Of a stretch of DNA of 49,110 bases, positions 1 to 7,824 are shown piece by piece (position 1 is the first letter of the stretch; each line of letters begins with the position of its first letter). The stretch is taken from NCBI GenBank assembly GCA_015478665.1, contig JADMII010000018.1, forward strand, positions 1 through 49,110. Direction: 5' to 3'. The notes under the pieces were generated by a model. The model was not told where the DNA came from. It saw only the letters and a program-made list of their open reading frames with translations, and did not search any database. The position numbers and the translations under genes are program-made. Source of the DNA: Dehalococcoidia bacterium. GTDB lineage: Bacteria > Chloroflexota > Dehalococcoidia > DSTF01 > JACRBR01.

Positions 1-153
1 GGCCTTCAGAGCGAGGATGATGTCAGCCATTTACACCACTTGACGGGACATGACCTCGCCGGCTTCGGCATGCAGCTCTCGGTGCCGGATGTTGACGAGG
101 TGCTGCTCGCGGCAGACTACAAGCAGTTAGTCCTGCCTCAAAGCCTCAGGTAG
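1..153 (+). CDS. C-terminal end of an unidentified protein (5' truncated by window)
   Basis: Reading from base 1 gives 50 codons open to the left edge and ending in TAG at 151-153. I do not recognise the protein; the visible part is soluble, rich in His and Asp near its start and ends in LVLPQSLR. Codon use differs from the rest of the window (two TTA and one TTG leucine codons, several A/T-ending codons), whereas most genes here use almost only G/C-ending codons. It lies just beyond the 3' end of a tRNA-Gly gene, a common integration point for mobile islands, so a transferred segment is possible. The frame could also be open by chance. Confidence 0.4.
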   Translation, partial: GLQSEDDVSHLHHLTGHDLAGFGMQLSVPDVDEVLLAADYKQLVLPQSLR

Positions 154-382
154 GCGAAGAGGAAGGCTACCTGACCCGCCCTCCTATTCACAACCCCAGC
201 TCGGCCCGGCGCTGCCTCCGAAGGCTTCGCTCTAGTTCGACCCACGTCTCGCCATCGTCGCACGGACGCGGCGAGTCAGCGTAAACGCGCCGCAAGTATG
301 AGGCGTAGTCTCATGGTCGCGAAGCGGCAGCGCGCCGCGCCTACGGGGCGTTTCTTGCCGAATCAGATTCAAAACGGAGAAG

Positions 383-458
383 TGGAGCGGGGGACGGGGC
401 TCGAACCCGCAACATCCAGCTTGGAAGGCTAGCGCTCTGCCAATTGAGCTACCCCCGC
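383..458 (-). tRNA. tRNA-Gly (anticodon TCC)
   Basis: The reverse complement folds as a complete cloverleaf. The 7-bp acceptor stem is GCGGGGG (5' end at 458) with CCCCCGC (387-393), followed by discriminator T and an encoded CCA at 383-385. The anticodon loop is CTTCCAA, giving TCC, which reads GGA and, by wobble, GGG. The T arm carries the canonical GGTTCGAGCC. The gene stands alone. Its 3' end faces the low-coordinate edge and the atypical partial ORF. Confidence 0.97.
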
Positions 459-1017
459 ACGGATCGCGCGCGTGCACCAGTATAGCCACACCACCCACAT
501 GCGAGTTCGCGCGCCGGACAGAGAGCCGCGTTCCACGGTGACGTTCCACGGTGACATTCCACGGTGACGTCCCACCGTGATGGTGTACATCGGCTATCTA
601 CCACCCACATGCGAGTTCGGATCCAGAAGAGCGAGCCCCGTGTCCACGCTGATGGTGTGGATGGGCGATGTACATCGAGATGCACGTTCGCACGCAGCGG
701 AGCCCGGAGCGCACGCGGATCACCCTGCGCGCGAGGCGCGACGCGGCTCCGGTTGCCGGATCCTCCGCTGGAACCTGGCTCCTGGAGCGAGCCGTCTACG
801 ACGCACCTGCTACACGCCACGCATCTGGTCACGCGAGCACGCCGAAGCACGCTCTGCGAGCGCGCGACCGGCGCAGGCACCCCTGTGGACGCGGGGCACA
901 GCATCGACAGCAGCCAGGCGCGCGCCGTGGCACCGGTTGTGGGAGGCGCCGGGCGCTGAGTCGTCCTGGACGCGCCCCGCCGTAGGCGCGCCAGCCGGCT
1001 TCACCCGGCGCCGGCGG
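459..1017. other. Gene-free interval between tRNA-Gly and msrA
   Basis: No credible gene is seen. Open frames on both strands are Arg/Ala/Pro-rich shadows of high G+C. The interval holds a four-unit 13-nt tandem repeat at 530-581 and a 19-nt direct repeat at 491-509 and 601-619 that flanks it. The remainder is GC-rich without recognisable promoters or terminators. Confidence 0.6.
530..581. repeat. Four-unit 13-nt tandem repeat
   Basis: Units start at 530, 543, 556 and 569. The first two are identical (GTTCCACGGTGAC), the third differs at one position (A for G), and the fourth is GTCCCACCGTGAT. They are flanked by two copies of a 19-nt direct repeat beginning CCACCCACATGCGAG at 491 and 601, so repeat and flank together look like a small amplified cassette. 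Function is unknown. Confidence 0.85.
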
Positions 1018-1557
1018 CTAGATGTGGCAGGTCGAGAGTCCGCGCTTTTCGAGATACTGCTGGTGGTACTCCTCCGCCCTGTAGAATGGGCCGGCCGGCA
1101 CGATCTCCGTGACGATCGGACGCCGGAAGCGGCCGCTGCGCTCCAGCGCTGCCTTCGACGACGCGGCCGCCGCCGCCTGCCCGGCGCCGCGAACGAAGAT
1201 GGCGCTGCGGTACTGCTCGCCGATGTCCGGGCCCTGGCGGTTCAACGTCGTCGGGTCATGGTTCGCCCAGAACACCTCCAGCAGCTGCTCGTACGACACC
1301 ACGTCGGGGTCGAACGTCACTTCGACGACCTCGGCGTGGCCGGTATCGCGATAGCAGACGTCTTCATACGTCGGATGGTCGAGCGAGCCCCCCATGAAGC
1401 CGACTGCGCTGGTCCTGACGCCCTGCACCTGGCGGAACGCCGCCTCGACGCCCCAGAAGCAGCCGGCGCCGAACGTCGCGGTCTCGACGCCAGCGCCGGA
1501 TGCGTGCACCGCAGCCTGCGTTTCGCTGTGACCCTGAATGGTAGATTCATCGCTCAT
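1018..1557 (-). CDS. msrA: Peptide-methionine (S)-S-oxide reductase MsrA
   Basis: The 179-residue product is MsrA, which reduces the S epimer of methionine sulfoxide in oxidised proteins using thioredoxin. The catalytic motif GCFWG is at residues 32-36 with nucleophile Cys33. The family segment GFMGGS and the [14 protein letters not shown] region near the C-terminus are present, and the protein ends in STCHI, where a C-terminal Cys could act as resolving residue. A non-conserved tail of about 25 residues precedes the core. The start is supported by a TACAAT hexamer 5 nt upstream with no Shine-Dalgarno, consistent with a leaderless transcript. It is a single gene, divergent from the hydrolase at 1829. 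Confidence 0.96.
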   Translation of the reverse strand: MSDESTIQGHSETQAAVHASGAGVETATFGAGCFWGVEAAFRQVQGVRTSAVGFMGGSLDHPTYEDVCYRDTGHAEVVEVTFDPDVVSYEQLLEVFWANHDPTTLNRQGPDIGEQYRSAIFVRGAGQAAAAASSKAALERSGRFRRPIVTEIVPAGPFYRAEEYHQQYLEKRGLSTCHI

Positions 1558-1562
1558 GCTTC

Positions 1563-1568
1563 ATTGTA
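1563..1568 (-). promoter_or_regulatory. -10 element of msrA (leaderless type)
   Basis: TACAAT on the minus strand ends 5 nt before the msrA ATG. This would place transcription initiation at or next to the start codon. No clear -35 hexamer is seen. Confidence 0.5.
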
Positions 1569-1816
1569 CCGCGGTCGCAGAGCCGAAGAGCGCGCTGGGA
1601 GTGGACGGGGGCGGGCGACGTGGCGGCTTCTCCGACCGGGCAGACGAACGACGACAGACGACGTGCGACGGACACCAGACGACGGACACGAGAACACGGC
1701 CCGGGGGTGGACTTCCTGCCTTTCGGCGGCGACGCAAACTGCGCGCGCAGCCGTGGTTCCGGGCCCTCAATTCGCACTGCCCACTTCCGCCTCCGGCCCC
1801 ACGCTCTCCTGTCCGC

Positions 1817-1822
1817 TACGCT
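1817..1822 (+). promoter_or_regulatory. -10 element of the 1829 hydrolase gene (leaderless type)
   Basis: TACGCT lies 6 nt before the ATG at 1829 with no ribosome binding site between. The same hexamer occurs 8 nt before the M20 hydrolase start at 33573. Confidence 0.4.
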
Positions 1823-1828
1823 GGGCCG

Positions 1829-2533
1829 ATGCCGGCCTTCGACCAGCCGCCGCCTGACGACGATGACCGCGACCTGGAACTGCAGATCGAGGCCGTCGCG
1901 GCGCATCCGGAGGCCGACGGCACCGTGCGTGTGATGCTGCGGACGTCGCGCGGCGAGATCCGCGCCGTGCTGCATCCGTGCCCGACAGCGGCGGGCGCCG
2001 CAGTCTACGTCGGCGGCGCGATGGGTGGGTTCGAAGGCCCCGCCGGCGGACTCTACGGCCGGCTGGCCGGCCGCCTGTCCGGGTCGATCTCCGGCCTGCG
2101 CCTGCACTATCGTCGGCCGGGCGACCTGCAGGAGTGCGTGCTCGATACGCTTGCCGGCGTGTCGTTCCTGCGCGGCGTCGGCGCCGGCGGCGTCGCGCTG
2201 GTCGGGCATTCGTTCGGCGGCGCGGTGGTGATCAAGGCCGGCGAGCTCACACCGCACGTCGCCGGCGTCGCCGCGCTGTCGCCGCAACTCTACGGCACGC
2301 GGACGGTCGAGCGGCTCGGGAAGCCGCTCCTGCTCGTGCATGGCATGCGCGACGCCCTCCTCGCCCACGCCGCCAGCGAGGACATCTACCTGCGCGCCCG
2401 CGAGCCCAAGCGGCTCGTCCTCTACCCGCAAGCGGACCATTCGCTCAGCCGGGCCGCGGACGAGCTGGAGACGCTGCTCGCGACGTGGCTGCCGGAAGTC
2501 GTCGGCGGCGTCCCGGGCGTCGGGCGGAACTGA
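1829..2533 (+). CDS. Alpha/beta hydrolase (dienelactone hydrolase-like)
   Basis: The 234-residue protein has an alpha/beta-hydrolase fold. The nucleophile elbow is GHSFGG, in the segment VALVGHSFGGAVV. A later strand LLLVHGMRDALL supplies the likely acid, and YPQADHSLS supplies the catalytic His. Length and the late His resemble small dienelactone hydrolase or acyl-peptidase-like enzymes; the substrate cannot be deduced. Residues 1-20 are acidic and Pro-rich. I chose the ATG at 1829 because a TACGCT hexamer sits 6 nt upstream; the frame runs open further 5', but that part reads as Arg/Pro-rich non-coding sequence. It stands alone, divergent from msrA. Confidence 0.85.
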   Translation: MPAFDQPPPDDDDRDLELQIEAVAAHPEADGTVRVMLRTSRGEIRAVLHPCPTAAGAAVYVGGAMGGFEGPAGGLYGRLAGRLSGSISGLRLHYRRPGDLQECVLDTLAGVSFLRGVGAGGVALVGHSFGGAVVIKAGELTPHVAGVAALSPQLYGTRTVERLGKPLLLVHGMRDALLAHAASEDIYLRAREPKRLVLYPQADHSLSRAADELETLLATWLPEVVGGVPGVGRN

Positions 2534-2912
2534 GCGCCGGCGGCGCCGGCGGTCGACGACCGCGTCGCCGGAGACGGCAGCACCGGGCAGGAAACGGAAG
2601 CGGCGAACGGCACACCACGGACGACGAACAGTACACGGCATACAGCAAACGGCGGACAGCGGACGACGCGCCCCGATCGTGGCCAGTGGCCCCGTCCCGA
2701 TCCCGCAGTCGCCACTGCTCCCTCTCACGTCTCATCGCCGATCACCGCCCACGGTCACGATTCCGCGGTCCCCCCCGCTCACCTCTCACGTCTCATCGCC
2801 GCATCACGGCCCAGGGCCCACGATTCCGCCGTCCCTCTGCGCACCGCGCACGGCTCATCGGCCAGCCCGGCCGCCATGCACCAGCGTTCACGTCACACGG
2901 CGCCCGGTCCGC
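2534..2912. other. Intergenic interval with direct repeats
   Basis: No gene is supported. The left part (about 2590-2680) is simple sequence built from ACGGACGACGAAC-like units. The right part contains a duplicated block of about 52 nt: 2721-2772 and 2782-2835 both begin CCTCTCACGTCTCATCGCCG and end in ACGATTCCGC(C)GTCCC. The promoter of the next gene lies at the right end. Confidence 0.6.
2721..2835. repeat. Imperfect direct duplication of about 52 nt
   Basis: Copies at 2721-2772 and 2782-2835 share the first 20 nt (CCTCTCACGTCTCATCGCCG) and then continue with close similarity to a shared ACGATTCCGC end. They are separated by 9 nt. No coding role is seen. Confidence 0.75.
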
Positions 2913-2918
2913 TAGGCT
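2913..2918 (+). promoter_or_regulatory. -10 element of the inositol-phosphatase-family gene (leaderless type)
   Basis: TAGGCT lies exactly 6 nt before the GTG at 2925 and abuts the GTG at 2919. Because the hexamer-to-start distance elsewhere in the window is 5-8 nt, this favours the 2925 start. Confidence 0.4.
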
Positions 2919-2924
2919 GTGGCA

Positions 2925-3755
2925 GTGGAGCTTCCTCTCTCGGCGAGCGGGACGACGACGGTCGAGCTCGCGCGGACGTGCACGCGGGCCGGCGCCGCGC
3001 TGGCGCTCGAACGCTTCCGCGGCGCCCATACGATCGGGAGCAAGGGGCGCGGCAACGTCGTCACCGAGACGGATCTCGAGGTCGAGCTGCGAATCAAGGC
3101 GCTGCTCGCCGACGAGTTCCCCCAACACGCCGTGCTCTCCGAAGAGACGGCCGCGGCGACCGACCCATCGTCCGGCTGGGTGTGGGTGATCGACCCTATC
3201 GATGGCACGAAGAACTACTCGCTCGGCATCCCGTTCTGGTGCACGACGGTGGCGCTCTGCCGCGACGGCCAGCCCGTCGCCGGCTGCACGTACGATGCCC
3301 TCCACGACGAGGAGTTCTGGGCCGTCGCGGCCGGCGGCGCCTGGCGCAACGGCGCCCGCATCCGCGCATCGGACGGGCCCGACGTCGCATCCTCGGTGAT
3401 CGGCGTCGACCTCGGCTACGACGACGCGCTGGGCGCGGCGCAGATCGCGCTGATGCGGCGGATCTTCCCCCGCGTGCAAACGATGCGCATCCTCGGCAGC
3501 GCCGCACTCGGCATCGCCTACGCCGCGAGTGGTAGGCTCGACCTCTTCACGCATACGAATGTGTACCCGTGGGACATCGCCGCTGGTATTCTGCTGGTAC
3601 GCGAAGCGGGCGGCGTCGCCACGGATCGGCGGACGGGCGAGCCGATGCACCTCGGCAGCAGGGCGTTCGTCGCGGGCGGGCGGCGCGTGCATGACGACTT
3701 CGTCCGGCGCTATTCATCGGAGCAGGGTGGGGAGCCGGGCGCGACGCCCGGATGA
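2925..3755 (+). CDS. Inositol monophosphatase-family phosphatase
   Basis: This Mg2+-dependent sugar-phosphate phosphatase is about 276 residues long. It has the complete family signature: an EET metal-binding site (LSEETAAA), DPIDGTKNY with the paired Asp ligands, and the C-terminal WDIAAGILLVREAGG motif. Substrates in this family include inositol-1-phosphate, histidinol phosphate, fructose-1,6-bisphosphate and PAP, and the sequence alone does not decide among them. GTG codons at 2919 and 2925 are both possible starts; the promoter-like TAGGCT points to 2925. The stop overlaps an ATG of the next frame (ATGA at 3752), so the lipoprotein gene is probably co-transcribed. Confidence 0.93.
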   Translation: MELPLSASGTTTVELARTCTRAGAALALERFRGAHTIGSKGRGNVVTETDLEVELRIKALLADEFPQHAVLSEETAAATDPSSGWVWVIDPIDGTKNYSLGIPFWCTTVALCRDGQPVAGCTYDALHDEEFWAVAAGGAWRNGARIRASDGPDVASSVIGVDLGYDDALGAAQIALMRRIFPRVQTMRILGSAALGIAYAASGRLDLFTHTNVYPWDIAAGILLVREAGGVATDRRTGEPMHLGSRAFVAGGRRVHDDFVRRYSSEQGGEPGATPG

Positions 3756-3772
3756 CAGGAGGAGTGGTTCCG

Positions 3773-4465
3773 ATGAGGACACGCTTGCTCGCATTCGTCG
3801 CCGTCTGCGGCGCCACCGTCGCGGTGGCAGCCTGCTCACGCGCGTCGAGCGCGCCGAAAGCATCGCCGACGCCCAACGTGCCGACGCCGGAGACGGTAAT
3901 CGGCCAGTGGGTGCGCGACAACCGGAACGTCGACTACCTCGGCAACTGCCAGGTGGCGAAGCAGGGCGTGGACATCGGCAAGCTCTGCGTCTCGGTCGCC
4001 GGCACGCGCGGCAAGCTGCGGGCGTACAACCTCGGCCCGACCTTCTCCGACCCGACGGCGCTGGCCATGGTCGAGCAGCAGAAGGACGGCACCTGGAAGC
4101 TGCTCTCGGTGACGAACAACGACCCGAGCGCCGGCAACGTCCCGGGCATCGCCTGGCCGCTCGAAGTCGGCGACCAGGTCGTGGTGGTGGGGCTCGCGGA
4201 GAACGACTGCCTGCGCATCCACGAGACGCCTTCCCAGACCGGCAAGCAGTCCGCCTGCGAGCCGCAGGGGGCGACGGGCATCGTGCAGGAGGGCCCGACG
4301 CAGGCGGAGTCGTTCACGTGGTGGCGGATCGCCGGCAACGGGCCGGGTGGCGCCTTCAATGGCTGGGCGGTCGACAAGTGGCTGCGCCTGCCCTCGGCGC
4401 TCCAGCAGGTGCTGCAACCGAATGGTCCGCCGAAGCCGACGGCGACGGCTACCGCGAAACGGTAG
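3773..4465 (+). CDS. Secreted lipoprotein of unknown function
   Basis: The 230-residue protein carries a lipoprotein signal peptide: basic MRTR, a hydrophobic stretch, then lipobox VAAC with Cys21 as the lipidated residue. A Ser/Pro/Thr-rich linker follows, then a globular region with no domain I recognise, containing several cysteines that could pair after export. The C-terminus is low complexity (PPKPTATATAKR). I chose ATG 3773 over the in-frame ATG at 3752 because AGGAGGAG lies at 3757-3764 and the signal peptide begins cleanly there. It lies directly downstream of the inositol-phosphatase gene, probably in one operon. Confidence 0.85.
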   Translation: MRTRLLAFVAVCGATVAVAACSRASSAPKASPTPNVPTPETVIGQWVRDNRNVDYLGNCQVAKQGVDIGKLCVSVAGTRGKLRAYNLGPTFSDPTALAMVEQQKDGTWKLLSVTNNDPSAGNVPGIAWPLEVGDQVVVVGLAENDCLRIHETPSQTGKQSACEPQGATGIVQEGPTQAESFTWWRIAGNGPGGAFNGWAVDKWLRLPSALQQVLQPNGPPKPTATATAKR

Positions 4466-4931
4466 CGTCCGCGGTCGCCTGGTGACGGCGACTGGCCGTT
4501 GGTCCCCGGTGACCGGTGCAGCGTCGCGAAGCGATCGCGTCCCCGGTGCAGCTCGCACGGCGCAGCTCGAACGACGACTGGTCATGGCAACCGGTTGCCG
4601 GGGCCAGTCGAACATTCACTTCCGGGCCGCCGCCCGCAGCCGTCACCTTTCGGCGGCGGGCGTCGTTATGCACGATGACAGTTCGGGCAGCGGGCCACCC
4701 CCATCGACCAACGTCCGACGCTGTTTCCTTCTTGCGAGCCGATGCCGGCCTCCGGACCACCCCCATCGACCGGAGGCCGGCGCAGCTCACTGTACGCCCA
4801 CGGCGCGGCCTGCCCCGCGTGCTTGGCCGCTACGCTCCAGCCGAAGGCCGCGCGGTTCGCCAGAGGCCGAACTGGTGCGGCAGAGGGAAGAGCGCCGTTC
4901 CGCCGCCTCACGTCCCACTGGCTCCTGCCGA
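4466..4931. other. Intergenic interval between convergent genes
   Basis: No gene is supported. The interval holds a GC-rich inverted repeat at 4631-4662, a strong hairpin at 4744-4781, and a duplicated CCACCCCCATCGACC string (about 4695 and 4756). These fit bidirectional termination between the lipoprotein and aroE genes. Confidence 0.6.
4744..4781. terminator. Hairpin between convergent genes, possible terminator
   Basis: GCCGGCCTCCGG (4744-4755) and CCGGAGGCCGGC (4770-4781) form a perfect 12-bp stem with a 14-nt loop. There is no T-tract, so termination is inferred from position only. Confidence 0.45.
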
Positions 4932-5774
4932 CTACCGCGCCGCGGCGATCATCGCGCCGATATCCGCCCCCTGGCCCGTCCAGAGGCGGAAGGACTCCGC
5001 CGCCTGGTACACCAGCATCCCCAGCCCGCCGCTCGCCTTGATGCCACGGTCGCGGGCGCCGGCGACGAGCGCCGTCTCTTCGGGGTTGTAGACGAGGTCG
5101 AAGACGGTCGCCGTCTCGCCGATGAGGCTGACGTCGACCGGCGACTGGCCTTCCGTCCCGGAGCCGGCGAGGCCGATCGGCGTGCAGTGCACGATCAGGT
5201 CCGACTCGCGCAGGCTGCGCTCGTACGAGCCGTCGCCCCAGTACGCCCAGGAGATCGTCGTGCCGGTGGGCGTCGAGAGCTTGAGCTGCAGCACCAGCGA
5301 CTCGACCCGCTTCGGCTGGCGGCCGACGACGTAGATCACGCTGGCCTTCGCCTCGACGAGCGCCAACGCGACTGCACGCGCCGCGCCGCCGCTGCCGAGG
5401 ATCATCGTGCGCCGGCCGTGCGCTTCGAACCCCACGTCGTCGTGCAGGGCGCGCCGGAAGCCGGCGACGTCGGTGTTGTGGCCGACGAGCTTGCCGCCGT
5501 CATGCACGATCGTGTTCACGGCCGCGATCTTCGACGCATCGCCGACCGCGCCGTCGATCAGTGGCAGGACGGCCTGCTTGTGCGGGATGGTGATGTTCGC
5601 GCCAAGGAAGTCGCTTCCGCGCAGCGCCTCGATGCGCCCTTCGAGCACGTCGGGCGCGGCGTCCCACGCCTCGTACGTAGCATCGATGCCGGCGGCGCGG
5701 AACGCCGCATCGAAGATCGCCGGGCTCTTTGTGTGCGTGAGCGGATGTCCGATGACGCCGGCACGCTTGGTCAT
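4932..5774 (-). CDS. aroE: Shikimate dehydrogenase AroE
   Basis: The 280-residue enzyme reduces 3-dehydroshikimate with NADPH in the aromatic amino-acid pathway. Substrate-binding motifs are SKSPAIFDAAF near residue 15 and NITIPHKQAVL with the catalytic Lys; GHNTDVAGF follows. The nucleotide-binding glycine loop is LGSGGAARAVALAL, and the C-terminal GLGMLVYQAAESFRLWTG is typical. A long open frame continues upstream but encodes unrelated sequence. The ATG at 5774 is preceded by GGGGAG with reasonable spacing. It is the last gene of the ruvX-mltG-aroE group; 89 nt separate it from mltG. Confidence 0.97.
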   Translation of the reverse strand: MTKRAGVIGHPLTHTKSPAIFDAAFRAAGIDATYEAWDAAPDVLEGRIEALRGSDFLGANITIPHKQAVLPLIDGAVGDASKIAAVNTIVHDGGKLVGHNTDVAGFRRALHDDVGFEAHGRRTMILGSGGAARAVALALVEAKASVIYVVGRQPKRVESLVLQLKLSTPTGTTISWAYWGDGSYERSLRESDLIVHCTPIGLAGSGTEGQSPVDVSLIGETATVFDLVYNPEETALVAGARDRGIKASGGLGMLVYQAAESFRLWTGQGADIGAMIAAAR

Positions 5775-5863
5775 GCTGCTGTTGCTCCCCTGCACTGATC
5801 GGTCGCCGCCGGCCCGCGCGTCGTCGAGCGCGTGTGCACACTCCCGCGGCCGGGGCAGGGCTG

Positions 5864-6937
5864 CTACGGTGCGGCGCCCGGCTGGTACTTCCGCACGTTC
5901 TGCAGGTGCTCTGCCAGCGTCTCCGCGAAGGCGTCGCTTCCGTCCGGCTTGGCGACGAAGAACAGATAGTTCGTGCGCGCCGGGCGGATCACCGCTTCGA
6001 TCGAGGCCAGCCCGGGATTGGCGATCGGTCCCGGCGGCAGGCCCTGGTTGATGTACGTATTGTACGGCGAAGCGACCTTGAGATCGTCCAGCGTGAGCGC
6101 GCTCTTCCACCAGCCGTACTGCTTGACGCTGGCGGCGGCGTTGGCGAGGGCGAACTGCACCGTCGGATCCGCCTGCAGAGGGATGCCGGCGCGCAGGCGG
6201 TTCAGGTAGACGCTGGCGATCAGCGGCCGGTCCGCAGGCACCGCCGCCTCGCGCTCGATGATCGAGGCGAGCGTCACAACCTGGGCGAGCGTGAGGTCCT
6301 GGCCCTCGAGCTGCACCGTGTCGGCGACGTTGTCCTGGAACGCCTGCAGCATCGTCTGCACGACCTGGGCGGCCGTCTCGTTGCGGGAGAACTGGTACGC
6401 CGCGGGGAAGATGAAGCCCTCGAGGTCTGTACCGGGCAGCTGCGAGAGGAACGGCTGGTTGTAGCGCGACTTCACCAGTGCCGCGAGGAAGTCTGCCTGG
6501 CTGACGACGTTCGCCTGCTGTAGCAACGCGCCGACCTGCTCGACGCGCAGCCCCTCCGGTATCGTCACCTCGCGCGAGGCCGTCTTGCCCGCGGCGATGC
6601 GCCGGACCACCTCGATCGCCGGCAGCCCGGGGTCGAAGTCGTACTCGCCGGCCTCGAGCGAATCCTGCACGCCGGTGATGCCCACCAGCACCTCGAACAG
6701 CCGCGCGCTGCGGACGACGCCCGCCGCCGCCAGCGCGTCGCCGATGTCCGTCGCGCTTTCGCCCTTGTCGACCGTGATCCGCACGCTCTTGTCCTGCGCC
6801 GCCTTCGGCGCCACGACGCTGCCGGCGCCGGTGAGCGCGCTGCCCGGCGTGCGGTAGACGAACCAGCCGGCAGCCGCCGCGCAGGCCAGCACGATGATCG
6901 CCGAGAGTACGGCCGTCGCTCGGCGCGCTTCGCTCAC
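5864..6937 (-). CDS. mltG: Endolytic murein transglycosylase MltG
   Basis: The 357-residue protein is a YceG/MltG-family enzyme that cleaves nascent peptidoglycan strands at the membrane and may end glycan synthesis. It has one N-terminal membrane segment (about residues 9-28), a LysM-like region (VDKGESATDIGDAL), then the catalytic domain with EGFIFPAAYQF and the invariant Glu in ASIIEREA. PYNTYINQGLPPGPIANPG near the C-terminus is the family hallmark. Its start overlaps the ruvX stop by 4 nt (ATGA), so the two are translationally coupled. The ruvX-mltG pairing is common in bacteria. Confidence 0.96.
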   Translation of the reverse strand: MSEARRATAVLSAIIVLACAAAAGWFVYRTPGSALTGAGSVVAPKAAQDKSVRITVDKGESATDIGDALAAAGVVRSARLFEVLVGITGVQDSLEAGEYDFDPGLPAIEVVRRIAAGKTASREVTIPEGLRVEQVGALLQQANVVSQADFLAALVKSRYNQPFLSQLPGTDLEGFIFPAAYQFSRNETAAQVVQTMLQAFQDNVADTVQLEGQDLTLAQVVTLASIIEREAAVPADRPLIASVYLNRLRAGIPLQADPTVQFALANAAASVKQYGWWKSALTLDDLKVASPYNTYINQGLPPGPIANPGLASIEAVIRPARTNYLFFVAKPDGSDAFAETLAEHLQNVRKYQPGAAP

Positions 6938-7416
6938 CTGCCCGCCTCGTCGGCACCGGTCTCCGACGCCGGGCGGGCGTCGAGGTAGCGCTGCAGGATG
7001 ACGGCGGCGGCGAGGTCGTCGACGCGCCGGACGCCCCGCCTGCCGGCGGGGTGCACGGTGCGTGCGTTGCGCGCGCGGCTGCGACGGCCCGCCGCCGACG
7101 GCACCTCGGCCGTCGACAGCCGCTCATCCTCGTACACGACGGGGATCTCCGCGCGGCCGGCGCGCCGCAGCGCTTCGACGACGGCGTCGCCGAAGGCGCG
7201 GATGCGCCGCGCCTGCGCGCCTTCCTCATCGTTGACGCCGAGCGGCAATCCCACGATGATCGCTTCCACCTCCTGCTCGACGGCGATCGCGATGACGCGG
7301 GCGACGGCATCGCTGCGCCGCTCGTGCTCGATGATGGTGAGGGGTACGGCGACGCCGCCATGGCTTACCGCCACCCCCGTCCGTCGCGTGCCGGCGTCGA
7401 CGCCGAGCAGTCGCAT
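6934..7416 (-). CDS. ruvX: Putative pre-16S rRNA nuclease / Holliday junction resolvase-like RuvX (YqgF)
   Basis: The 160-residue YqgF-family RNase H-fold protein is implicated in 16S rRNA 5'-end maturation. Acidic active-site residues are visible in LLGVDAGTRRTGVAVS, in VVYEDERLST and in the final DDLAAAVILQRYLD. IVGLPLGVND matches the conserved second strand. The segment between DERLST and the last motif is unusually Arg-rich. The longer open frame upstream has no family similarity, so ATG 7416 is chosen. It is the first gene of the mltG-aroE operon, about 400 nt downstream of secA. Confidence 0.92.
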   Translation of the reverse strand: MRLLGVDAGTRRTGVAVSHGGVAVPLTIIEHERRSDAVARVIAIAVEQEVEAIIVGLPLGVNDEEGAQARRIRAFGDAVVEALRRAGRAEIPVVYEDERLSTAEVPSAAGRRSRARNARTVHPAGRRGVRRVDDLAAAVILQRYLDARPASETGADEAGR

Positions 7417-7824
7417 GGCGCCCGATCTCCACCGAATGAGCGGCGCGTCGTGCGTGAGCGCCGCGAATCGGGACGATTGTACCGGGTGATGGGATCGCTG
7501 CGACGGCCGGGCGACGCCAGCACGGGGACGGCGATCACGGCAGCGGTCTCGCGGCGCTGGACGGGCGTGCGGCTCGACGGTGATCAGGGCAATTCCCTCA
7601 CCGCTCGACGGTCGGTCGGCACCTGCCAATCCCCGGCGGCGGCCGTATGCGCCGACGAACACCGAGCTTGTTCCTGGAACTACGGCTCGTACCCGGACGG
7701 CACCAGCGAACCGGGATCGCACAGCCGCTGCTGGGAAGATTCCGTCGGTCGCAATCGGGAGGGAGCTACTGACGCGGCCGTCGCTAGCCGTGCCGCGGCC
7801 GCGGCATAGCCGGCGCGGGCAGCG
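7417..7824. other. Gap between secA and ruvX
   Basis: No gene is seen. A TACAAT hexamer on the minus strand at 7474-7479 lies 57 nt before the ruvX start and is a possible promoter for the ruvX-mltG-aroE operon. The rest is GC-rich with no clear hairpin and T-run downstream of secA. Confidence 0.5.
7474..7479 (-). promoter_or_regulatory. Possible -10 element of the ruvX operon
   Basis: TACAAT on the minus strand, the same hexamer as in front of msrA, secA and dcd. No convincing -35 lies 16-18 nt upstream. Confidence 0.3.

Noticed and set aside
577-1857. Long plus-strand ORF (426 codons) across the tRNA-msrA gap and msrA
   Set aside because: It is antisense to msrA, Arg/Ala-rich, and lacks any motif; a shadow of high G+C.
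4932-7361. 809-codon ORF joining aroE to upstream sequence
   Set aside because: Only the last 280 codons resemble a protein family (AroE); the rest is a shadow of mltG and ruvX.
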